Positions 18,933 to 27,127 of a DNA stretch of 64,000 nt are shown piece after piece. Under the pieces are notes generated by a model, which made no database searches, was not told the origin of the DNA, and was given only the letters and a program-made list of their open reading frames with translations. A program made the position numbers and the translations under genes. Numbering within the stretch: position 1 is the first letter of the stretch; the number at the start of each line of letters is the position of its first letter. The DNA lies in NCBI GenBank assembly GCA_020348385.1, contig CP070750.1, forward strand, positions 3,585,511 to 3,649,510, written 5' to 3'. The stretch is from Candidatus Aminicenantota bacterium (GTDB lineage Bacteria; Acidobacteriota; Aminicenantia; Aminicenantales; Aminicenantaceae).

Positions 18933-19955
18933 ATGAACCCCCGCCGACTCGTCCAGAAAACATTGACATTCGATTTTCCAGCGAGGATTCCTCGTCATAA
19001 GTGGCTTCTGCCATGGGCCGAAGATAACTATCCAGACTTTGTGCGGAGGCTCCATGAGGTTTTCCCGGATGATATAGTTTCAGCACCCTTGGTTTATACC
19101 GAATCTTTAAGTACGCAAGGCGATAAGCACAAAAAAGGAACGTATGTCGACGAGTGGGGATGTGTCTTCACCAATCCTCTGGACGGTGCCATCGGGATTG
19201 TACAAACGCCTCTAGTGGCCGAGTGGCAGGATTTGGACAAGTTGAAACCACCCGACGCCATCCTCAGCCTTGACCGGGAATCGGTCAATGCCTTTTGCAG
19301 AGAATCCGACAGGTTTGTCCTGATGGGGTCTTTTGTGCGCCCGTTCGAAAGGTTCCAATTTATCCGGACCATGGAAAATGCGTTCGTCGATTTTGTTGAG
19401 AAGCCTCCGGAGTTCTTCCAGCTTCTCGACACCATTCACCAGCACTATCTCAAGGAATTGGAAGTTTGGGCGCAGACAGATGTGGATGCGATCTGTTTGA
19501 TGGATGATTGGGGAACCCAGCAGGGATTGCTCGCCTCGCCTGAAGTTTTCCGTCAAATGTTTCTACCGATGTACAAAGAATATGCGGAGGTTGCGCAGCA
19601 TTACGGTAAATATCTGTTCATGCATTCGGACGGGTATATCCTGGATATCATGCCGGATTTGATTGAGGTAGGAGTGGATGCCCTCAATGCCCAGATTTTT
19701 TGTATGGGCGTCAAGGATCTGGGGGAAATGTATCGGGGAAAGATCACTTTCTGGGGAGAGATAGATAGGCAGCACCTGTTACCGCATGGAACGCGGGAGG
19801 AAATTCAGAAGGCTGTATACGAAGTGTGGCTCCATTTGTATCAGAATGGGGGGATCATCGGGCAATGCGAGTTCGGTTTAGAAGCGAATCCCGATAATGT
19901 GTTCACCGTTTATGAGACTTGGGATGCGTTGGGCAAAACAGGGAGGAAGGCTTGA
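18933..19955 (+). CDS. Uroporphyrinogen decarboxylase-fold (UroD/MtaA-like) protein
   Basis: A 340-residue TIM-barrel protein of the UroD superfamily, recognised by the fold-typical LMDDWGTQQGLLASPEVFRQ, YLFMHSDGYILDIMPDLIE and the C-terminal FGLEANPDNVFTVYETWDAL. The strict heme-pathway signature of true HemE is not seen, and no other heme gene is nearby. Relatives include cobalamin-dependent methyltransferase partners (MtaA) and many sugar-cluster proteins of unknown activity. It starts one base after the oxidoreductase stop. A methyl-transfer or decarboxylation step on a sugar is possible, but this is speculation. Confidence 0.8.
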   Translation: MNPRRLVQKTLTFDFPARIPRHKWLLPWAEDNYPDFVRRLHEVFPDDIVSAPLVYTESLSTQGDKHKKGTYVDEWGCVFTNPLDGAIGIVQTPLVAEWQDLDKLKPPDAILSLDRESVNAFCRESDRFVLMGSFVRPFERFQFIRTMENAFVDFVEKPPEFFQLLDTIHQHYLKELEVWAQTDVDAICLMDDWGTQQGLLASPEVFRQMFLPMYKEYAEVAQHYGKYLFMHSDGYILDIMPDLIEVGVDALNAQIFCMGVKDLGEMYRGKITFWGEIDRQHLLPHGTREEIQKAVYEVWLHLYQNGGIIGQCEFGLEANPDNVFTVYETWDALGKTGRKA

Positions 19956-19957
19956 AG

Positions 19958-20872
19958 ATGAATAAGTATGTCGTCGGAGTGGACCTGGGTGGAACAAAGG
20001 TGGAAGCCTGTCTCTTGGATAAGGATCGGAATCTCTTCGGCCGCAAGAGGGTGTCTTCGGAAGCCTCCAAGAGCATAGATCATGTTGTTCAAAACATCGC
20101 GAACATAATCCATGAGGTTTCAGAGGGAAAGGATTTTGCCGCCGTGGGGATGGGAACACCAGGGACATATGTTCCTTCGGAAGACCGCCTTTATGGAGCT
20201 CCCCACACGCCCATATATGAAGATCCGGGTCTGGTCCAGGGATTGCAAAAGCGTCTTGACGTGCCTCTTGTGGTTGACAACGATGCCAATTGCTTAGCGC
20301 TGGCAGAATTTTTTGCCAGTTGTGAAGGAAAATACCGGTATGTGATGGCAGTCATCCTGGGAACGGGAGTGGGATGCGGCTTGATTTTGGATAACAAGCT
20401 GTACAGGGGCTCTAAGGGAGGCGCTGGGGAGATCGGGCACACGTCCATCGACATCAACGGAAGGGTTTGTGAGTGTGGGCTAAAGGGATGTGTCGAAGCC
20501 TATCTCTCCGGACCAAGCCACAGCCGAAGGTATTTGGAGTTGAGTAGCAAAAAGTTGGATCTTCGCGAAATCTACGCTCTTTTTGAAAAGGGAGATCCGA
20601 TCGCTCACAGGTTGTTCGAGGAAAGCTGCCGGATCATGGGCGTGTTTTTTGCCAACACCATTAATGCACTCGATCTGGAAGCAGTCATTCTCGGAGGAGG
20701 AGTATCCAATATTCCGTTGTGGTATGAAAAAGTTCCTCCTTTGATGAAGCAGTGTTTTTTCGGGATCCCTCGGAAAACAGTGCCGATCATCAAAGCACGA
20801 TTGGGCGACTCAGCTGGCGTTTTTGGGGCGGCGTATCTGGCTTTGCGTGAATTGGGCATCATGGATTTTTAG
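19958..20872 (+). CDS. ROK family sugar kinase
   Basis: A 304-residue kinase with the phosphate-1 motif GVDLGGTKVEA, the catalytic region VVDNDANCLALAE, VILGTGVGCGLILD, the sugar-binding GGAGEIGHT and the ROK zinc motif CECGLKGCVEAY. It would phosphorylate glucose, mannose, fructose or an N-acetylhexosamine with ATP. The ATG at 19958 follows a strong GGGAGGAAGG site and lies two bases after the UroD-like stop; the in-frame upstream start at 19919 lies inside that gene and is rejected. Confidence 0.92.
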   Translation: MNKYVVGVDLGGTKVEACLLDKDRNLFGRKRVSSEASKSIDHVVQNIANIIHEVSEGKDFAAVGMGTPGTYVPSEDRLYGAPHTPIYEDPGLVQGLQKRLDVPLVVDNDANCLALAEFFASCEGKYRYVMAVILGTGVGCGLILDNKLYRGSKGGAGEIGHTSIDINGRVCECGLKGCVEAYLSGPSHSRRYLELSSKKLDLREIYALFEKGDPIAHRLFEESCRIMGVFFANTINALDLEAVILGGGVSNIPLWYEKVPPLMKQCFFGIPRKTVPIIKARLGDSAGVFGAAYLALRELGIMDF

Positions 20873-20888
20873 TACGGCGGAGGTCGGC

Positions 20889-23234
20889 ATGAAGGTCAGC
20901 GAGGTCTTGCGACTGGTCAGACAGGTGAGGATTCCTCAAAAGGGATATCCTGTTGAGGAAACGGTAGCAAAGGAGCTTTTAGGATTGTGTGATAACCGAG
21001 CTGATGTGGTAAAGGTTGGCGATTCCGGTTTCGTTTCTGAGGAAGGGGCCCTTTATATCGCTGTCATTCCCAAAGGCCTAAGAACACGGCTGGATCATCA
21101 GGGAATGGCATTCTCTTCCCAGGATGATTGGGTGTCTCTAAACAGTGATGTCAATCAGTGTCTCTGGCTTCTGAGCTCCAAACCCTATTTTCTGTACACG
21201 GGTTTCACCCAACTGATCGAGAATTTTTTAGATGAGGATATTACCGCTGTCCTGCCCTGGATGCACCAAATGGGTTTTTCCATCGAAAAGTCGACTTTTG
21301 ACCTTTTCCTTACCCAGTATGCCCGTATGATACGGGATTTTGATCGGGAAAAATACATCCGGGAGTATGCCCGCCTAGGATTCACTCATATCGAGGTCAA
21401 TTCTCTGGATTCTTCCTTCCCGTTGGAGAAGGGCGTTCCAGGGGAATTTTATCCGGACTTCTACACATATTGCCCGGCTCTCGACCAATTCGTTTCAAGC
21501 CGATTGAACGAGGGAATTTACCCAGCGGAATATCTGGAGAACAATCTGAAGCTGTTGAAAGACAATGCCAGGCTAGCTTTAAAGTATGGACTTGTTCCCG
21601 GATTGCTTTGTTTTGAGCCCCGCTCTGTTCCCGAAACCCTTTTGGAAAAATACCCCACACTCAGAGGGGCCCGCGTGGACCACCCATTCCGCAGTTTCAA
21701 ACCTCGGTACAATCTATCGATTGCCCATCCTGTCGTTCAAAAGCATTATCAAGAGCTTTTGATCAAGTTAATGAAAGAGGTCCCGGAGTTGGGTTTTATG
21801 ACAATCTGGAGCAATGACAGCGGAGCCGGCTTCGAGCACACCAAATCTTTGTACGTGGGCCGCAACGGCGGGGCTTATCTGATACGGGAATGGAAGGACG
21901 ATGAGGCTATCGCCAGGAGTGCAGCTTCCAACATCATCCGCTTTTACAGGCTTTTGCGGGATGCTGGATCCCGGATAAATCCAGAATTTCGCATCGTTAC
22001 CCGGTTGGAATCTTTTTATGGTGAGAGAGATCACCTTTGGGCGAAACTGGGAGAACGGTTGGATGTGGAGGTGAATTCCTTGTTGGTCAAAGGATGGGAG
22101 TCAATTTATCCCCATCCCCAATACTCGGATGTCAAAATTCTGGGATCGGCTTATCATAACACACTGATAAACAAAGAAAGGGGGGTGATGGAAGAGTTGG
22201 ATTCCCGGAACAGCCGTTCCTATTTTTATCATGCTTTGGGATGCCACACCAACCATGAGCCCCTATTGGGGATTCCTTTTCCATGGCTTACCCACGAGAA
22301 ATTGTTGGCTTGTGTGAAATTGGGGATAAGGAATCTGGCTCATGTCGGTGGCATCCATCCTCCAGATAAGGTGCCCTATGCTGTGAATCAAGAAATATTC
22401 CGGCTCTTCCAGTTGAATCCATCCTTGGACATCGAAGAGGCTATCCGGAAAATCGCCTTACGCTACGCAGGTCGAAAATATGGGAAAGATTTGATTGAAA
22501 GCTGGCGGTTTGTGGAGCAAGCCATACGGGCTTTTATCCCTCTTTCCATCTATTCCCATTATGGCGTGGTCTGGCAGAGGCTTTTTGTGCGACCGCTCGT
22601 TCCGGATATCGATAAGATCCCGAGGCCGGAAAGGACGTACTATGAGTCGCAAATGTGTACCTCCATCCATAATCCCAACAGGATAGATTTGTCCAAGGAC
22701 GTGCTTTTTGAGCTTGTAACAAAGGACTATGCGCATATGGCTTTTTCAAGGATCGATGAGAATGTCTGGGCTCCGTTGGGATCGGCGATTGGCCATCTCA
22801 AAGAAAAGAGGGATGAGGCCGCAGGCACAGGAGAACAAAAAGCCGCAACGGTCTTTGAAGATCAGTATTTCCGGGCACGCGCATTAAAATGTTTGTACAC
22901 GACTCTAAGGAATACGGCTGTTTGGATATATGCTGTGCATGAGTACCTAGATTCCAATGATTCCCATGTCAAAGCCGATTGTCGTGAACTTCTGAAAAAG
23001 ATGATAGACAGAGAAATTCAAAATTGCAGAGAATTGATCGAGCTATGGAACGAGTCTCCGATAGAATGGATGATCGTTTCTGGGGCAGAGGAAACCCCAT
23101 TTATCCATGCCGAGAATTTTTCCCAATTGCTCGAGAAAAAGATCGCACTGATGGAAAATCACCGCAAAGATGAACCCCGAGTCGATCCGGATTACATGTT
23201 CCATCTCGAAAACAATCCCTATTATCCAGGCTGA
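20889..23234 (+). CDS. Large uncharacterised protein, possible TIM-barrel glycosidase
   Basis: A 781-residue cytoplasmic protein that I cannot place in a named family. An alpha/beta N-terminal domain (about 1-140) with SLNSDVNQCLWLLSSKPYFLY resembles the N-domains that precede GH20/GH67-type barrels. The middle part has alternating strands and helices with acidic-aromatic motifs typical of glycosidase barrels (HIEVNSLDSSFP, FMTIWSNDSGAGFEH, then NGGAYLIREW). The last 300 residues are mainly helical. ATG at 20889 follows GGAGG at 20879-20883; upstream in-frame codons lie within the ROK gene. Last gene of the second sugar operon, overlapping tail to tail with the DUF502 gene by 13 bases. Confidence 0.75.
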   Translation: MKVSEVLRLVRQVRIPQKGYPVEETVAKELLGLCDNRADVVKVGDSGFVSEEGALYIAVIPKGLRTRLDHQGMAFSSQDDWVSLNSDVNQCLWLLSSKPYFLYTGFTQLIENFLDEDITAVLPWMHQMGFSIEKSTFDLFLTQYARMIRDFDREKYIREYARLGFTHIEVNSLDSSFPLEKGVPGEFYPDFYTYCPALDQFVSSRLNEGIYPAEYLENNLKLLKDNARLALKYGLVPGLLCFEPRSVPETLLEKYPTLRGARVDHPFRSFKPRYNLSIAHPVVQKHYQELLIKLMKEVPELGFMTIWSNDSGAGFEHTKSLYVGRNGGAYLIREWKDDEAIARSAASNIIRFYRLLRDAGSRINPEFRIVTRLESFYGERDHLWAKLGERLDVEVNSLLVKGWESIYPHPQYSDVKILGSAYHNTLINKERGVMEELDSRNSRSYFYHALGCHTNHEPLLGIPFPWLTHEKLLACVKLGIRNLAHVGGIHPPDKVPYAVNQEIFRLFQLNPSLDIEEAIRKIALRYAGRKYGKDLIESWRFVEQAIRAFIPLSIYSHYGVVWQRLFVRPLVPDIDKIPRPERTYYESQMCTSIHNPNRIDLSKDVLFELVTKDYAHMAFSRIDENVWAPLGSAIGHLKEKRDEAAGTGEQKAATVFEDQYFRARALKCLYTTLRNTAVWIYAVHEYLDSNDSHVKADCRELLKKMIDREIQNCRELIELWNESPIEWMIVSGAEETPFIHAENFSQLLEKKIALMENHRKDEPRVDPDYMFHLENNPYYPG

Positions 23235-23833
23235 AGGTTGGAATATCCGGCAGAAATGATCAGCTTGAATGCCTCATCCACGCTGATCTCCAAGTAAGTC
23301 ACTTCCTCTTCTGACGCAATGCAAAAAAATCCAGAAGTGGGATTGGGGGTAGTAGGAATGAAGATTTTTAGCATTTTTTTGCCATCACGGTTATGGATGA
23401 GGTGGGTGTCTTCTCCTGTGACAAACCCGATGAAGGATAATCCTTTGATCGGGAATTCCAGGAGCACAAACTTGGAAAACATTTGCTTTTCCCCCAGGAC
23501 TCCGACCGTGAGATGCTTGACTCCTTGATAGACGGTTTTGATGACCGGGATCTTTGTCAAAACCCATTCACCCAATTTGAGGAATTTTTTCCCGAAAAAA
23601 TTGCTGGCGAGCAGTCCGATTATAAGAATTAAAACCAAAGCGATGACAAGTTCTATCCCGAAAAAGGATATGTAGGTGCGCGGATGAACAGAAGGAGGTA
23701 GCAGGTCGAATGCACTCTGGATGAGATTAGCCACAGCCCTTAAAATCAAGATGGTAACCCAGATGGGAATGATGACGATCATCCCGGTGACAAAATATTT
23801 TCGAATTTTTTTTAATATTTTTTGTGCGATCAT
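23222..23833 (-). CDS. DUF502 family inner-membrane protein
   Basis: A 203-residue protein with two strong membrane helices (from about residues 15-37 and 57-80) and the family segment FVTGMIVIIPIWVTILIL plus TKIPVIKTVYQGVKHL. The C-terminal part contains GFVTGED and FIPTTPNPTSGF, also family-typical. AGGAG lies before the ATG. The biochemical role of DUF502 is not known. Its 3' end overlaps the convergent plus-strand gene. Confidence 0.85.
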   Translation of the reverse strand: MIAQKILKKIRKYFVTGMIVIIPIWVTILILRAVANLIQSAFDLLPPSVHPRTYISFFGIELVIALVLILIIGLLASNFFGKKFLKLGEWVLTKIPVIKTVYQGVKHLTVGVLGEKQMFSKFVLLEFPIKGLSFIGFVTGEDTHLIHNRDGKKMLKIFIPTTPNPTSGFFCIASEEEVTYLEISVDEAFKLIISAGYSNLQPG

Positions 23834-23898
23834 TTTTTGCTCCTATTTAGGCTCTTGAAATTCCAACGGAGTGAAGAATAAAGGAGGAAAGGCGAAAA

Positions 23899-24726
23899 CT
23901 ACATCAATTTTTCCAATAGCTCCAGGACAGAAAAATTCCAACCCCCAGGACCTTTGCCTGGAGAATGAATAAGATTGTCCAATGTTATGTTGGGATCGTG
24001 ACTTCCATCCGGTTTTTTAACCAGTACAGGAAAATCCACAACTTGAAGCATGGGCAAATCGTTCAGGCTATCTCCCAGGGCAATGGTTGTGATATTGTCG
24101 TATGCTCTCCGGGAAATATCCGTAAGATAGGAGACGGCCTTCCCCTTATCGTTCTCCCCGATGAGATGATAAAATCGGCCGCCTTGGATGATCTGGAGAT
24201 TGTCCTCATTGGCGATCTTTTGTATATTTTCCAGTTTTGCTTTGTCCTTCAGGAGAAAAGGTTCATCGTATTCTCGCTCTTTTGCCAGGAATCCTTCGTC
24301 TGGAGGAATTTCGCATAGATTTGCAACTTCTTGGGCCGATATGTCACCGAATCCCTTTACTGTATCGGGGAATTCAGACTGCATTTTCTGTAATGTTCCC
24401 CTGATTTTGTGGTAGGGCGTGCCAAACTCGATTATCCGATATGTAAAATCTTCTCGTGTGAAAGGAAACTCAAAGGAAAAATAGTCCAAGGGAATAAAAA
24501 TAGCTGCGCCATTCTCGGATATGAAGGGATGGGGGTTGTCAATCCGGGATCGAAACTTTTCGATTTCGGCTCTGGTTTTGCTAGAGCAAATGATTAAAGG
24601 AATGCTGTTTTTTTTCAGAGAGTCGAGAGCGGGGAGAGCTTGCTCATAAGAATAGGTGTGAAAGTCCGCAAGCGTTCCGTCGAGATCGGTGAAAACAATT
24701 ACCTGTCCGGTTTTTCGCATTGCCAT
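23899..24726 (-). CDS. HAD-family mannosyl-3-phosphoglycerate phosphatase-like protein
   Basis: A 275-residue HAD phosphatase. Motif I is FTDLDGTLAD, motif II ICSSKTRAEIE, the C2-cap segment PFISENGAAIF is characteristic of the MPGP subgroup, and motif III/IV is IALGDSLNDLPML. The family dephosphorylates mannosyl- or glucosyl-3-phosphoglycerate to the compatible solute. The synthase is not adjacent, but a GT-A enzyme at 34822-36072 could be functionally linked. The first ATG has no Shine-Dalgarno sequence, and the predicted promoter leaves a leader of only about ten bases. Confidence 0.85.
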   Translation of the reverse strand: MAMRKTGQVIVFTDLDGTLADFHTYSYEQALPALDSLKKNSIPLIICSSKTRAEIEKFRSRIDNPHPFISENGAAIFIPLDYFSFEFPFTREDFTYRIIEFGTPYHKIRGTLQKMQSEFPDTVKGFGDISAQEVANLCEIPPDEGFLAKEREYDEPFLLKDKAKLENIQKIANEDNLQIIQGGRFYHLIGENDKGKAVSYLTDISRRAYDNITTIALGDSLNDLPMLQVVDFPVLVKKPDGSHDPNITLDNLIHSPGKGPGGWNFSVLELLEKLM

Positions 24727-24742
24727 AAAAAGGTTTGATTTA

Positions 24743-24771
24743 AATCTAATAAAGATTTATGTTGATGTCAA
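24743..24771 (-). promoter_or_regulatory. Sigma70-like promoter for the MPGP-like phosphatase gene
   Basis: TTGACA (24771-24766), 17-base spacer, TAGATT (24748-24743) on the minus strand. The expected transcription start is about ten bases from the ATG at 24726. An AAATCT/AGATTT inverted repeat (24742-24758) overlaps the -10 box and could be an operator. Confidence 0.5.
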
Positions 24772-24800
24772 AAAAAAATTGATTTTTCTTGGAGAAAAAA

Positions 24801-25814
24801 ATGTCTCTTCGATTGGTCGAATTGGTCCTCCCCGAAGGTTACCATAATGTGCTAAGGGAAGCCCTTCAAAAAGTGGACATCCTGGATTTCTGGGAAAAGA
24901 CTCTCGATGATGCTCGATTGCATGTGAAAATTTTGGTACCGACTGAGCATACAGAGAACGTTCTCGACCTGATGGAGAAGCGATTTTCTCATATGGAAGG
25001 ATTCCGGATCATCCTACTCCCAGTAGAGGCCACGATCCCTAGACCAACAAAGGGGGAGAAAACTCACACCGAGAATAGAGCTACACCCTTAGCCAAACAT
25101 GTCATTTCGCGCTGGATCCGTGTCAGTCGGGAAGAACTTTATTCTGATATCGAAAAAACCGTGAGGCTTTCTTGGATTTTCCTAGCGATGGTTTTTTTCT
25201 CCTCCATCGTTGCATCGATCGGAATCCTTCGCAACAGCGTGGTTTTTATCATAGGCGCCATGGTTATCGCACCTCTTCTCGGACCTAATGTGGCCCTTTC
25301 ATTAGCGACAACTCTTGGTGATATCGGACTTTCACGGAGAGCTATGAGAGCCATCGGCTTCGGGATAGTGACGGCTCTTGTATCTTCCATGGTGATCGGG
25401 ATGGTTTTTGAAGTGAACCCCGAGATCCCTGAGCTTAGAACGAGAACGGAAGTGAGCTTGGGGGATATTGTGCTGGCATTGACAGCCGGGAGTGCCGCGG
25501 CCCTGTCTTTTACTTCTGAATTATTCAGTGCCCTCATCGGTGTCATGGTTGCCGTCGCTCTCCTCCCCCCCCTCGTTACTTTTGGCATGCTTGCTGCGTC
25601 AAGCCAGTGGGAATTAGCCCTCGGATCTTTATTTCTTTTCCTGATCAATCTTATCTGCGTGAATTTGGCTGGCGTTGTCACTTTTCTTATCCAAGGAATC
25701 CGCCCTCTGACGTGGTGGGAGGCCACAAAAGCGAAAAAAGCGACTCGGATTGCTCTAATGATCTGGATCGTATTATTGATGACTCTTGCGATTATGATTA
25801 TATTATCTCGTTGA
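24801..25814 (+). CDS. DUF389 / TIGR00341 family membrane protein
   Basis: A 337-residue protein. The N-terminal 100 residues form a soluble domain (RLVELVLPEGYHNVLREAL); then come about six membrane helices with the family motifs SSIVASIGILRNSVVFIIGAMVIAP (split here as SSIVASIG and FIIGAMVIAP) and LTAGSAAALSF. ATG at 24801 is taken rather than TTG at 24789 because GGAG lies six bases upstream of it. Function of the family is unknown; transport of small solutes has been proposed. Divergent from the phosphatase gene. Confidence 0.88.
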   Translation: MSLRLVELVLPEGYHNVLREALQKVDILDFWEKTLDDARLHVKILVPTEHTENVLDLMEKRFSHMEGFRIILLPVEATIPRPTKGEKTHTENRATPLAKHVISRWIRVSREELYSDIEKTVRLSWIFLAMVFFSSIVASIGILRNSVVFIIGAMVIAPLLGPNVALSLATTLGDIGLSRRAMRAIGFGIVTALVSSMVIGMVFEVNPEIPELRTRTEVSLGDIVLALTAGSAAALSFTSELFSALIGVMVAVALLPPLVTFGMLAASSQWELALGSLFLFLINLICVNLAGVVTFLIQGIRPLTWWEATKAKKATRIALMIWIVLLMTLAIMIILSR

Positions 25815-25827
25815 ATCAAAAATCTTT

Positions 25828-26433
25828 TTATTTGCTTTTTCTCCAGAAACGGAATGGGCCGAGAAGTGGCTGCCAGAACTGATTGGTTTTCGAGAAAGGA
25901 AATATCCCCTCACTGACATATTGGATATGTTCTAACGTGTAGAACGCTTTGGGATTAAATTTTCTGATGATTTCGGTAACCTTATTGTGGTCTTGACGTT
26001 TGATGATCAAATAGATGATATTTACTTTTCCGTCTATACCTTCTGCATCCATGCTGGTGACTCCGAATCCCTTGCATCGGAGATGAAATACCAGATCAGC
26101 GGCATCTTTTTGCGTAATGATTCGGATGAGCGCACTCCCGATTGCCAATTTTCTTTCGATAAAAAGGCCTATATAAGTCCCCATCGCAAATCCCGCTCCA
26201 TAAGCGAGATAGCAGGCGATATTGTTGAGATTCTCCAAGACTGCCCTGATCGCAATCAGCCAGATGGTCACTTCGAAGAATCCGACAAGAGGCGCAAGAT
26301 ATTTCATTCCTCGAGAAACGAAGATTATCCGCATAGTCCCGAGAGAAACATCGAGGATGCGGGCTAAAATAATAAGGCAGGGAATGATAACCCAAACAAA
26401 AATGTTTTGATCAAATAGGGTTGCAAGACTCAT
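25828..26433 (-). CDS. UPF0316 / DUF2179 family membrane protein
   Basis: A 201-residue protein with three N-terminal membrane helices (ARILDVSLGTMRIIFVSRG lies at the first, a family landmark) and a C-terminal cytoplasmic DUF2179 domain (GFGVTSMDAEGIDGKVNI). The role of the family is unsettled; DUF2179 domains often regulate membrane partners. It follows the MaoC gene by 38 bases on the same strand with AGGAG before its ATG, so both may form a two-gene unit. Confidence 0.87.
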   Translation of the reverse strand: MSLATLFDQNIFVWVIIPCLIILARILDVSLGTMRIIFVSRGMKYLAPLVGFFEVTIWLIAIRAVLENLNNIACYLAYGAGFAMGTYIGLFIERKLAIGSALIRIITQKDAADLVFHLRCKGFGVTSMDAEGIDGKVNIIYLIIKRQDHNKVTEIIRKFNPKAFYTLEHIQYVSEGIFPFSKTNQFWQPLLGPFRFWRKSK

Positions 26434-26471
26434 TTTTCAAAACTCCTGAACAAACGCTGAATCTGGGATCC

Positions 26472-26930
26472 TCACACAACAATCAAGGCTAAAACTTCGG
26501 CCACTAGGGCTGGTTTTTCTGTCCCCTCGATTTCAACCGTGTTATCTATCGTGATGACAAATTTTCCATCGCTTTTTTCTGTTACTTCCTTGAGCACACA
26601 ACGGTTTCTGATCTTTGACCCGACAGGCACAGGACTTATGAATCTCACGCGGTTCATACCCACGTTGGCCACCATTTTCACCCCATGTTGGAGGAGCTCT
26701 ATCCTGGATGTGAGGTGGACCAAAAGGGAAAGGATCAAAAAACCATGTGCGATGGTTTTGCGGAAAGGGCCAAACTTTGCTTTTAAAGGTTTCACATGGA
26801 TCCATTGCCTGTCTTCGGTGGCTTCGGCAAAGGCGTTGATCCTTTCCTGAGATATTTCCATCCAATCGGATAAACCGATTTCTTTTCCCACGAGTTCCTG
26901 TAATTTTTCAAGGGTTAGTTTTTTTGCCAT
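26472..26930 (-). CDS. MaoC-like (R)-specific enoyl-CoA hydratase / dehydratase
   Basis: A 152-residue hot-dog-fold protein. The hydratase signature is seen as AFAEATEDRQWIHV followed by FRKTIAHGFLILSLL, with the catalytic Asp and His in the usual spacing. Length is typical for single-domain MaoC proteins of the NodN type. It would hydrate trans-2-enoyl-CoA esters. GGGAG precedes the ATG. Divergent from the BNR-repeat gene. Confidence 0.88.
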   Translation of the reverse strand: MAKKLTLEKLQELVGKEIGLSDWMEISQERINAFAEATEDRQWIHVKPLKAKFGPFRKTIAHGFLILSLLVHLTSRIELLQHGVKMVANVGMNRVRFISPVPVGSKIRNRCVLKEVTEKSDGKFVITIDNTVEIEGTEKPALVAEVLALIVV

Positions 26931-27041
26931 ATCTGCTCCCGTGAAAAGGCAATACCTGTGTTTCTAATTATAAGAAAGATCAGGGATAAAATATAATCAA
27001 GCCAAGGAGGAGTCAAGTAGAATAAGAAGACATAGGTCGAC

Positions 27042-27070
27042 TTGACATTCCATTTTGGCTGAAATACCTT
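27042..27070 (+). promoter_or_regulatory. Probable promoter of the BNR-repeat/VWFA operon
   Basis: TTGACA (27042-27047), 17 bases, TACCTT (27065-27070). The -35 box is perfect and spacing ideal, the -10 box matches three of six. It leaves an untranslated leader of about 50 bases before ATG 27128. Confidence 0.45.
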
Positions 27071-27127
27071 GTTACCTAAATGAGAAAAAATTTAATAGGA
27101 AAACAAATAATTTGAGGAGAAAATTGT

